Shown here: positions 41,721-48,685 of the stretch, piece by piece
How positions within the stretch are numbered: the stretch's first letter is position 1
Layout of the letters: every line of letters starts with the position of its first letter
Program-made: the position numbers and the translations under genes
Assembly (NCBI GenBank): GCA_038205115.1
Contig: JBBRCE010000008.1
Coordinates: forward strand, 62,001-126,000
DNA: 64,000 bases
Direction of reading: 5' to 3'
Source of the DNA: JBBRCE01 sp038205115
GTDB lineage: Bacteria > Planctomycetota > Planctomycetia > Pirellulales > JBBRCE01
Notes under the pieces: generated by a model
Seen by the model: the letters and a program-made list of their open reading frames with translations, nothing else
What the model was told of the DNA's origin: nothing
Databases searched by the model: none

Positions 41721-43301
41721 TTACGCCCGCGGTCCGGCTTGCTTGACGGCAGCGCTGGCTTGATCCGCGTATTTGGCGAAGTTTTCGCGAAAGAGCGCAG
41801 CCAACTTGGCGGCTTGCGCGTCGTAGGCGGCCGGGTCGGACCAGGCGTTGCGCGGAAAGAGAATCTCACGCGGCACGCCCGGACACGCGCTGGGAATGGC
41901 CAGCCCAAACGTGTTTTCGCGAATCGCCTCGGCCCGGTTCAACTCGCCTGAGTGGATGGCGTCGATGATCGCGCGGGTCACCGACAATTTGATTCGCGCG
42001 CCTTGCCCATACTTGCCGCCGGTCCAGCCCGTGTTGACCAGCCAAGCCGTGGCACCGTGAGCGCGCATTTTGTCGGCCAACATTTCCGCGTATTTGTTGG
42101 GATGCCAAACCAAAAATGCGGCGCTAAAACAGGCGCTGAACGCGGCTTGCGGTTCCTTCACGCCCATCTCCGTGCCGGCCACGCGGGCCGTGTAACCGCT
42201 CAAAAAATGATACATGGCTTGCTCGGGCGTCAGCTTGCTGACCGGCGGTAACACGCCGTAGGCGTCGCAGGTGAGCAGAATGATATTCCGCGGATGGCCG
42301 GCCACGCAGGGCACCTTGGCGTTGGCGATGAACTCGATCGGATACGCCGCGCGGGTATTCTCGGTAAGCGAGGCGTCCGACCATTTCACTTGCCGCGTTG
42401 GTTCGTCGTAGGTGACGTTCTCCAGCACGGCGCCAAAACGGATGGCGTCGAAGATTTCTGGCTCATCATCCGCCGAGAGGTTGATGCATTTGGCGTAACA
42501 GCCGCCTTCGATATTGAACACGCCCTGGTCGCTCCAGCAATGTTCGTCGTCGCCGATCAGCTTACGTCGCGCGTCGGCCGAGAGCGTGGTTTTGCCGGTG
42601 CCGGACAAACCAAAAAACAAACTCACGTCGCCATCCGCGCCTTCGTTAGCCGAGCAATGCATCGAAAACACGCCTTGCCGCGGCATCAGGTAATGCATGA
42701 TCGTGAACACGCCTTTTTTCATTTCGCCGGCGTATTGCGTACCAAGAATTACAAATTCCTTGCGCTCGAAACTCAGATCGATGCTGGTGCGCGACGTCAT
42801 CTGCGGCGAATATGGATTGGCCGGAAACTCGCCGGCGTTGTAGATCACGTAATCCGGCTCACCAAAATTGGCCAGTTCCTCCTGCGTGGGCCGAATCAGC
42901 ATGTTGTGCATGAACAAGGCATGATAAGCCCGCGAGCAAATCACGCGAATCTTCAGCCGATAGCGCGGGTCCCAACCGGCAAAACCGTCCAGCACGTACA
43001 GGTGATCGCGGGTGTTGAGATAATCGATGGCCCGCTGCCGATTGATCAAGAAGCCGTGTTCGTTGAGCTTGATGTTGACCGCGCCCCACCAGATGTTGGC
43101 CGAGCTGTCGGGATGTTCGACTACGCGCTTATCGCTGGGACTTCGGCCGGTCTTGGCACCGGAGCGAATCACCAGCGCGCCGGACGAACTGATGCCGGCA
43201 TGCTCCAGCGCCACGGCGTCTTCGTACAATTTAGCGGGCGAGACGTTGTGAACGATCTTTTCGACGGTAATCTCGTGCCGAGCGCGGTCAAACTCAACCA
43301 T
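41721..43301 (-). CDS. pckA: ATP-dependent phosphoenolpyruvate carboxykinase
   Basis: This 526-residue gluconeogenic enzyme turns oxaloacetate and ATP into phosphoenolpyruvate, ADP and CO2. The kinase loop is FFGLSGTGKTTLS, preceded by HYLMPRQGVFSMHCSANEG. It also has the ATP-type features SWSDASLTENTRAAYPIEFI, WSDQGVFNIEGGCYAKC, and RSGAKTGRSPSDKRVV near the N-terminus. The start at 43301 (MVEFDRARH) matches the usual length of 520-540; an in-frame codon at 43346 is less likely. AGGAG lies ten bases before this ATG, and a promoter sits at 43353-43380. It stands next to the M28 gene and shows no other pathway partners. Confidence 0.96.
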   Translation of the reverse strand: MVEFDRARHEITVEKIVHNVSPAKLYEDAVALEHAGISSSGALVIRSGAKTGRSPSDKRVVEHPDSSANIWWGAVNIKLNEHGFLINRQRAIDYLNTRDHLYVLDGFAGWDPRYRLKIRVICSRAYHALFMHNMLIRPTQEELANFGEPDYVIYNAGEFPANPYSPQMTSRTSIDLSFERKEFVILGTQYAGEMKKGVFTIMHYLMPRQGVFSMHCSANEGADGDVSLFFGLSGTGKTTLSADARRKLIGDDEHCWSDQGVFNIEGGCYAKCINLSADDEPEIFDAIRFGAVLENVTYDEPTRQVKWSDASLTENTRAAYPIEFIANAKVPCVAGHPRNIILLTCDAYGVLPPVSKLTPEQAMYHFLSGYTARVAGTEMGVKEPQAAFSACFSAAFLVWHPNKYAEMLADKMRAHGATAWLVNTGWTGGKYGQGARIKLSVTRAIIDAIHSGELNRAEAIRENTFGLAIPSACPGVPREILFPRNAWSDPAAYDAQAAKLAALFRENFAKYADQASAAVKQAGPRA

Positions 43302-43352
43302 CCGTGGGTCACTCCTGCATTGAAGCCCAAAAGCCCTGTCGTGCAAGACTTC

Positions 43353-43380
43353 ATTATTGGCGAATTCCCGGCCCTGTAAA
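43353..43380 (-). promoter_or_regulatory. sigma-70-type promoter of pckA
   Basis: On the minus strand TTTACA (43375-43380) and AATAAT (43353-43358) are separated by 16 bases. Each matches five of six consensus bases. Transcription would begin near 43347, about 46 bases before pckA. Confidence 0.5.
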
Positions 43381-43514
43381 CCGGCAATTTGCTTGCGGGG
43401 CCGTAAGGTAGAATCCGAATTTCTCGATTAAGACCGACTGCGTGAAGCTGACGTATCTGCTTCGCGGTTAAGGCGATGCGTTAAATGCGGGCTAACGACA
43501 CAAGATGTCTACTA

Positions 43515-43542
43515 TTGACAAATTGAAAAAAGGACATATTGT
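43515..43542 (+). promoter_or_regulatory. promoter of the toxin-antitoxin-like pair
   Basis: A full-consensus TTGACA at 43515-43520 is followed after 16 bases by TATTGT (43537-43542). It lies in a short A+T-rich island, starkly unlike its surroundings, about 50 bases before the first gene of the pair. Confidence 0.65.
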
Positions 43543-43547
43543 TATGT
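43534..43547 (+). promoter_or_regulatory. possible autoregulatory operator
   Basis: The dyad ACATA-TTGT-TATGT overlaps the -10 box of the promoter. A regulator bound here would block RNA polymerase. The XRE-type helix-turn-helix of the second gene in the pair is the natural candidate. Short, so tentative. Confidence 0.4.
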
Positions 43548-43592
43548 GTCGGTACGAAGGATGGCCGATGAAGCTGTGAGGTCGACCGATCG

Positions 43593-43892
43593 ATGCCTGC
43601 CGAGCTCCCACTTTCCAGCCAGCTTAAAAACGCGAAATGGAAAGTGAAGATTCGAGAGAAGGAGCGGCTCGAACCTCCGCATGTATCCATTATCAATGGA
43701 ATCAACACTTGGCGAATCAGCTTGCGGTCGGGGGACTTCTTAGACAAAGAGCCCGACCCGGACCAGGTGCCTCATGAGCTTTTGAAATACATCGACAGCG
43801 GAAAACTCAGTAACCGACAGACGGTTTGGGAATGGCTTTGCGAAAAATGGGATGAGAAGTATCCCAAAAATAAGGTCGCCAGCGCGGATTGA
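43593..43892 (+). CDS. DUF4160-like small protein, putative first member of a toxin-antitoxin-like pair
   Basis: This encodes 99 residues. The centre reads REKERLEPPHVSIINGINTWRI..., resembling the DUF4160 core (a short strand with EPPHVHV and a following charged helix). A Trp-rich tail follows (VWEWLCEKWDEKYPKN). DUF4160 genes commonly sit next to DUF2442 genes, as here, and are considered toxin-antitoxin-like; the activity is not established. The stop is 14 bases before the next ATG, so they are translationally close. GAGG lies well upstream of the start. Base use is notably less G+C-rich than the neighbouring housekeeping genes, which fits horizontal gain. Family match is by motif only. 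Confidence 0.6.
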   Translation: MPAELPLSSQLKNAKWKVKIREKERLEPPHVSIINGINTWRISLRSGDFLDKEPDPDQVPHELLKYIDSGKLSNRQTVWEWLCEKWDEKYPKNKVASAD

Positions 43893-43906
43893 ATGGGAGC
43901 AATCGA

Positions 43907-44719
43907 ATGACGACTCTGCCACATGATCGCGCGCGGACGATCGTTCTTAGCCGGGTTGTTGCGCATGCTCGGAATCTCGCCGGACTCAATCCCCTGCATA
44001 TCTCCACGATTGCCGGAGTGCAGAAAAGCCTGGAGCAAACCAACGAACATTCGTTGTGGATTAGCTTCGAAGCAACTCTGACGAATGCACTTCTTCGTTC
44101 AGTGCGTTGGCCATCAAAACCGTTGGGGAGCGCATTGTTTCTTCATCGAGCGACCCTTTCGAGCATGACGGTTCTTCGGACGTGCTTTTCGCGATTCGCT
44201 TTCCACACCGACGGTGGCTTCTTGCCGGACATTGAGCTTTGTGAGGTTTTGAAGGCCGCTCAGCGCAACGACTTGTTGATTGGAGGCTTTGTCGACGATG
44301 CCAGTCGTACCGTGACGCTCTGGCGAGGCAATCTCGACAGCATTACCGTTCCGTTTTCAGCCTTTCCGCCGTCAGGTGATGGAACCGCCCCTGACTTTTC
44401 TCGATTCGCGGTTAGGGATTGTGGCCAGACTGTTGAATTCGGCGACTACGAAGCCTCGACCGATTCAATTCTTTATGAGAACGACGCAAACTATCGACGA
44501 TCGATCAAGAAGAAGCGTGTGAATAACGATTCGACTCTCGGTGGGTCGATTCGCCGCCTTCGATTGCAGCGGCAACTTCGTAGGACCGACTTCTCACCAC
44601 TCACGGAGAAAACAATCGGGCGAATCGAGCGGGGCGAAAGCGAACACCTTCAGCCCAGAACCCTTAAAGTTCTTTCCGACAAGCTGGGGGTCGCCTCCAC
44701 GGAGCTAGGCACTTTCTGA
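43907..44719 (+). CDS. DUF2442-XRE fusion protein with an N-terminal extension
   Basis: This encodes 270 residues from the ATG at 43907, which has GGGAG twelve bases upstream. The first 110 residues form an unrecognised domain (SLWISFEATLTNALLRSV, HRATLSSMTVLRTCFSRFAF). A DUF2442-type region follows (about 140-205: RTVTLWRGNLDSITVPFSAF ... FAVRDCGQTVEFGDYEAS). The last 60 residues are an XRE-type helix-turn-helix (LGGSIRRLRLQRQL ... TEKTIGRIERGESEHLQPRTL). DUF2442 proteins are usually about 80-140 residues and stand beside DUF4160 proteins; carrying both a DNA-binding domain and a large N-terminal domain is unusual. It could be an antitoxin that also represses the operon through the dyad at the promoter. 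Confidence 0.65.
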   Translation: MTTLPHDRARTIVLSRVVAHARNLAGLNPLHISTIAGVQKSLEQTNEHSLWISFEATLTNALLRSVRWPSKPLGSALFLHRATLSSMTVLRTCFSRFAFHTDGGFLPDIELCEVLKAAQRNDLLIGGFVDDASRTVTLWRGNLDSITVPFSAFPPSGDGTAPDFSRFAVRDCGQTVEFGDYEASTDSILYENDANYRRSIKKKRVNNDSTLGGSIRRLRLQRQLRRTDFSPLTEKTIGRIERGESEHLQPRTLKVLSDKLGVASTELGTF

Positions 44720-44838
44720 CTGCACGCATGTGGCTTGGCTGTTGCATTGAAGTTTCCTGGCTCGACCGCGCGAGAAATCGCGATTGGCGAATTTTCGTCC
44801 TGTGAGCTGTCAATTCGAACGCCTGCGAGTGTGCATCG

Positions 44839-45930
44839 CTAAAAGAGCCGCATTTGTCCGTCGTTGCCCATCGGCGCGCGGAAATGCTGCGTAGCATAGG
44901 CCGGCAGGTCGGTAAAGCCGTGCCTGCGGCGAAAGACGCGGAACAAATTGCGAATCTGCTCCGCCATCGGACCGCTGCCGCGCATCCGCTGGCCAAATTC
45001 CGAGCGATTCAATTGCCCCTCGCGCGTCTGACGAATCAGGCCTTCCACTTTGTCCTTGAGCGCCGGGCGTTCGCGGGCAAGCCACTCCCGAAAGACAGGC
45101 GCAACACTGAGCGGCAACCGCAATAATGTGTAACGCGCGTCCGTTGCGCCGGCCTGTCGCGCGGCGTCGAGCACTGCCGGAATTTCCATTTCGTTCAAGC
45201 CCGGAATAATTGGCGCTACCATTACTCGGACCGGCACGCCAGCCGCCGCCAGCGTCGCAATGGCGCGCAACCGCGCGGCGGGAATGCTGGTCCGCGGTTC
45301 CATCGCCCTGGCCAATGCGGCATCGAGCGTGGTGACGGAAATATTGACGTGCACCAGGTTCAATGCGGCCATCGGCCCGAGCAAATCCAAGTCGCGGACG
45401 ACCAGCGCGTTTTTGGTGATGATGCCAATCGGCTGCCGGCATTCGAGCGCCACCTGCAAACACCCGCGCGTCAGCCGATGTTCGCGTTCGGCCGGCTGGT
45501 AACAATCGGTAATGCCAGAAAAGATGATCGGTTCGGGCTGCCACGACTTGCGGCTGAGAAATTCTCGCAGCAACCGCGGTGCGTCGTGCTTGACGAGGAT
45601 TTTGGTCTCGAAATCCAAGCCCGCGCTGTAACCCAGATATTCGTGCGAATTGCGGGCGTAGCAATATGAGCAACCGTGCGCGCAACCGCGATACGGATTG
45701 ACGCTGAATCGAAAACCAATGTCGGGCGAGTCGTTTTCGCTGACGATGCTTTGCGATGCGTCCGGCAAATACTCGATCGGTTGCGTGCCGCGCTGCTGCA
45801 GATATTCGTCGTCCCACGCCAACTGCTCGAGGTCCGCCTCGGTGTTCAACCGCTCGAAACGATTGGCCAGATTGAGTTGCGAACCGTGCCGCATGCCGCG
45901 CCTCGAGTCCGAAAAAAAGGCTGCCGCCAT
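44839..45930 (-). CDS. PA0069-family radical SAM protein
   Basis: This 363-residue protein has an SPL-like radical SAM core. The cluster site is CAHGCSYCYARN (CxxxCxxC) within VNPYRGCAHGCSYCYARN. GLDFETKILVK and IIFSGITDCYQPAER follow. The conserved MVAPIIPGLN, the Arg/Leu-rich segment TLLRLPLSVAPVF, and the tail YATQHFRAPMGNDGQMRLF with its terminal RLF also match the PA0069/Rv2578c family. The biochemical role of this family is not established; it is distantly related to spore photoproduct lyase, but no repair role is shown. It is followed on the same strand by no partner; the toxin-antitoxin-like pair is convergent, 120 bases away. Confidence 0.88.
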   Translation of the reverse strand: MAAAFFSDSRRGMRHGSQLNLANRFERLNTEADLEQLAWDDEYLQQRGTQPIEYLPDASQSIVSENDSPDIGFRFSVNPYRGCAHGCSYCYARNSHEYLGYSAGLDFETKILVKHDAPRLLREFLSRKSWQPEPIIFSGITDCYQPAEREHRLTRGCLQVALECRQPIGIITKNALVVRDLDLLGPMAALNLVHVNISVTTLDAALARAMEPRTSIPAARLRAIATLAAAGVPVRVMVAPIIPGLNEMEIPAVLDAARQAGATDARYTLLRLPLSVAPVFREWLARERPALKDKVEGLIRQTREGQLNRSEFGQRMRGSGPMAEQIRNLFRVFRRRHGFTDLPAYATQHFRAPMGNDGQMRLF

Positions 45931-45999
45931 AAGTGAACATCAGTATATTTTGCGGCGTTCATCGCGGCAAGAGCCGCTGCCAGCGCGGCGCAAGCGAAG

Positions 46000-46881
46000 T
46001 CAGCTCCAGACCAAATCTTGTGCGTTGAAGATCGGCCCTTCGACGCAGGTGCGGCGATAATCCCAGCCGCCGCTCGGCTGGCGAACTTTGGTCACGCAAC
46101 TGAAGCAGATGCCAATCCCGCAGGCCATCGGCGTTTCCAGCGAGACTTGGCATTCGACATTGGCCTGGGCAGCGATTCGACTCACGGACTCCATCATTTT
46201 TTCGGGGCCGCAGCAGACGATGCGTCGCGTGCCCTGTGCAGGCTCGTCGAGCGCTTGACGCAACAGATCGGTTACAAAACCGTGATGCCCGGCCGATCCG
46301 TTGTCGGTGCTGATGCGGACATCAATGCCGGCGGCGCGGAATTCATCCACTCCGGCCAGATAGTCGGCCCGTCGCGCTCCGTAACAGAGCGTCACTCGCC
46401 TGGCAGGCGCGAAATTGCGTTGATCCGTCGCCCCGTAGCGGCGGCCGCCGAGAAATTCGCGCCCCAGCGCCATGAAGGGCGTTTGTCCGATACCGCCAGC
46501 CACCATGATTAAGTGGTCGACCGTTTGCGCCGGAAAGCCGTTGCCCAGCGGCCCCCAGAGTTGGAGTTTTTGGCTGGGCTGAAAATCGGCCAGGCGCGAA
46601 GTCATCTTGCCCAAACGCAAGTAAACCACGTCAACGCCCAGCGCCGCGCCGGAAGCGTCCAGCACGGTGTCATAAAGCGCCAACGGTCGGCCGAGCAGTG
46701 GATCGTTGAAGTCGGCCAGCCGCAGCATCAGAAACTGCCCCGGCACAATTCGCTGCGCAATTTGCGGACACTCCAACCGCAGGCGAAACGTATCGCGGGC
46801 GAGCTGCACGTTTTCGATCACCGGCGCGGTAACCGTCAGCGCTTGATCGGCGTAGTACGCAGCGTGCAGCGGACTGGTCAC
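46000..46881 (-). CDS. pyrK: dihydroorotate dehydrogenase electron-transfer subunit
   Basis: This 293-residue protein transfers electrons between NAD and the flavin of a class 1B dihydroorotate dehydrogenase. It shows the FAD-binding RPLALYD motif, an NAD-binding loop MVAGGIGQTPF and IVCCGPEKMM. The C-terminal 2Fe-2S site is CGIGICFSC plus a later Cys in RRTCVEG, giving the four-Cys set. It begins with a GTG at 46881 that overlaps the TGA of rluB (GTGA), so the two are translationally coupled. The expected partner pyrD is absent from the window. The identity is firm by motif order; the length (usually about 260) fits. Confidence 0.92.
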   Translation of the reverse strand: MTSPLHAAYYADQALTVTAPVIENVQLARDTFRLRLECPQIAQRIVPGQFLMLRLADFNDPLLGRPLALYDTVLDASGAALGVDVVYLRLGKMTSRLADFQPSQKLQLWGPLGNGFPAQTVDHLIMVAGGIGQTPFMALGREFLGGRRYGATDQRNFAPARRVTLCYGARRADYLAGVDEFRAAGIDVRISTDNGSAGHHGFVTDLLRQALDEPAQGTRRIVCCGPEKMMESVSRIAAQANVECQVSLETPMACGIGICFSCVTKVRQPSGGWDYRRTCVEGPIFNAQDLVWS

Positions 46882-48536
46882 GGCTTGCCTCGTCCGGGCC
46901 GGCCTTTACGAACGGTGCTGCCCAGCGGTTTGGGCAACCGCCGCGAGCGGGCGGCGCGTGTTTGATCTGAGTTGGGCGCAGGCGGTTTGACTTTGGAGGT
47001 CCGCCCGGCACCGCGACGTTCGCTGGTGCCAGTGACTTTGACGTCGCGTTTGAAGTCACGCGGTTTGCCAGGGCGCGCCGGCTTGCCGGGGCGCGGTCGA
47101 TTTTCGCCGCCGCCCACCGATTCGGCCGTTTGATACTTTCCGGGGCCGCGCCGTTGACTTCGCGCTGGCGGTGCGCCGACGGAGTCGCCGTCGTTCGCCG
47201 TGGTGGCTGCGCGGGCGGCGGAAAATGGCTTGCGTGATTTGCCTCCGGGACGCCCGCCGGCATACGGTTTGCGCGGTGCCGCGGAGCGGCTGCCGCCATA
47301 CGTGCTGGATTGTGCCGGCGGAGGCGTCGGCACGCTGGGTTTTGCCGCTGGCGAAGCGACTCCGCCAATCACGCCGCCGCGGGTGCGGCTGCCTGGATAC
47401 ATGCCTTCGCCTGGCGGCGCGGCTTTGGCCGAGGCCGGTAGCGCGGGGCGAGTCGTTTTATCGGATCGCGGAAATCTCGGTTGAGCCGCTCGATCGTCAC
47501 TTCGCGCGGGTCGATCTCCGCCGCGCGCGGGTCGATCTCCGCCGCGCGCAACCTGATCATTTCCGCGCGCCGCCGGCTTGCCATACTTCCGTTTGCCGCC
47601 AGCTGCATCAAACGGTTTGCCGCGCGCGCCGGCGCGTCGGGCGGGCAACGGGCGGTCGTTAGGGCCACGCGAGCGCTTGCCGACGATGGGTTTGACGGCG
47701 GCAATCGGAGTTCCGTCTTCGCTCTTGGCGGCGGCAGATTTATTCGCGCGGACGGCCAGTTCCAATGCCCGCACTTCGTCTTTGCGCAGCGGGCGGAACT
47801 GTCCGGGTTCGAGATCGGCTAATCGCAACGGACCGACTGCCACGCGTTTGAGCTTGAGCACCTTGTGACCGACGCGGGCCAGAATCCGGCGAATTTCGCG
47901 ATTACGGCCTTCGTCCAACACCATCTCCAGCACCGTGCTTTGCTTGCGCTGGCTTTTGATGGCCACGCGAGCAACTTGGGCCACGCCTTCGGCCAGGTGA
48001 ATGCCGCGACGCATCCGCTCCAGCACTTCAAACGAAGGCGAGCCGGCCACCAGCACCTGGTAAGTTTTTTCGATGCCGTAACGCGGGTGCGTCAAGCGGT
48101 TGGCCAATTCGCCATCGTTAGTGACGATGATCAGGCCTTCGCTGGAAACGTCCAATCGGCCGACCGGAAATAATCGCTCGCCGCTGGGCACTAAATCGAT
48201 CACGCGCGGGCGACCGGCCGGATCGTGATTGGTAGTGACGATGCCTACCGGTTTATGAACGGCGTAATAAGCCAGCCGCGTCTTGGGCAGCAGCGAGCCA
48301 TCCACGCGAATTTCTTGGCGCGACGGATCGACTTTGACGCCCAGCGTTTCGATCGTCTGCTTATCGACGTCTACGCGGCCGGTGAGAATTAGCTCTTCGC
48401 ACTGCCGGCGGCTGCCGATGCCATGGGCCGCCAAGACTTTTTGCAAACGTTCCAAGCCGCCCGCAGCGGATTCTGCTTCGGACTTGGGCTTAGCGGACGA
48501 CTTCTGTTGGTGTTCTGACTTCAAATTCCTACTCAA
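46878..48536 (-). CDS. rluB: pseudouridine synthase of the RluB/RsuA type with a long basic low-complexity tail
   Basis: This encodes 552 residues. An S4 RNA-binding domain (about 27-75) precedes the catalytic domain (about 85-255) with the GRLDVSSEGLIIVTNDG motif carrying the catalytic Asp, YQVLV and DEGRNREIRRIL. Such enzymes make pseudouridine in 23S or 16S rRNA. From about 265 to the end, some 285 residues are an Arg/Gly/Pro/Lys/Ala-rich tail with a twice-repeated ARGGDRP (21-bp tandem repeat at 47504-47545), probably an RNA-binding disordered region. The start codon is TTG at 48536; a stop precedes it in frame and no ATG is nearby. An extended -10 promoter lies 39 bases upstream. The last codons overlap pyrK. 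Confidence 0.9.
   Translation of the reverse strand: MSRNLKSEHQQKSSAKPKSEAESAAGGLERLQKVLAAHGIGSRRQCEELILTGRVDVDKQTIETLGVKVDPSRQEIRVDGSLLPKTRLAYYAVHKPVGIVTTNHDPAGRPRVIDLVPSGERLFPVGRLDVSSEGLIIVTNDGELANRLTHPRYGIEKTYQVLVAGSPSFEVLERMRRGIHLAEGVAQVARVAIKSQRKQSTVLEMVLDEGRNREIRRILARVGHKVLKLKRVAVGPLRLADLEPGQFRPLRKDEVRALELAVRANKSAAAKSEDGTPIAAVKPIVGKRSRGPNDRPLPARRAGARGKPFDAAGGKRKYGKPAARGNDQVARGGDRPARGGDRPARSDDRAAQPRFPRSDKTTRPALPASAKAAPPGEGMYPGSRTRGGVIGGVASPAAKPSVPTPPPAQSSTYGGSRSAAPRKPYAGGRPGGKSRKPFSAARAATTANDGDSVGAPPARSQRRGPGKYQTAESVGGGENRPRPGKPARPGKPRDFKRDVKVTGTSERRGAGRTSKVKPPAPNSDQTRAARSRRLPKPLGSTVRKGRPGRGKP
47504..47545 (-). repeat. tandem 21-bp repeat in the rluB tail
   Basis: Two adjacent copies of a 21-base unit lie at 47504-47524 and 47525-47545, encoding ARGGDRP twice. 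It may vary in copy number between strains. Confidence 0.7.
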
Positions 48537-48574
48537 TTTCTTAGCTTCCGGAAAAGACGTTCAATTTTTGACCC

Positions 48575-48583
48575 ATTATAGCA
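48575..48583 (-). promoter_or_regulatory. extended -10 promoter of rluB
   Basis: On the minus strand TGCTATAAT (48583-48575) is a perfect TATAAT with the extended TG. There is no clear -35; instead TTACTGC occurs twice in the 20 bases upstream. Transcription would start near 48569, 33 bases before the TTG start. Confidence 0.55.
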
Positions 48584-48685
48584 GTAACCCGCAGTAATGG
48601 GCGCGAATTCTGCCTGCGCCAATCGCCATGTTTGCGCCGCCGGAAGCCGATCGGCAAACACCCAGTGAAGCGAATGCGTCGCCCG

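Noticed and set aside
43470..43500. Sequence with GTTAAAT and GCTAAC near the toxin-antitoxin-like pair, resembling integron attC ends
   Set aside because: It does not fit the RYYYAAC consensus and no paired partner or integrase is present.
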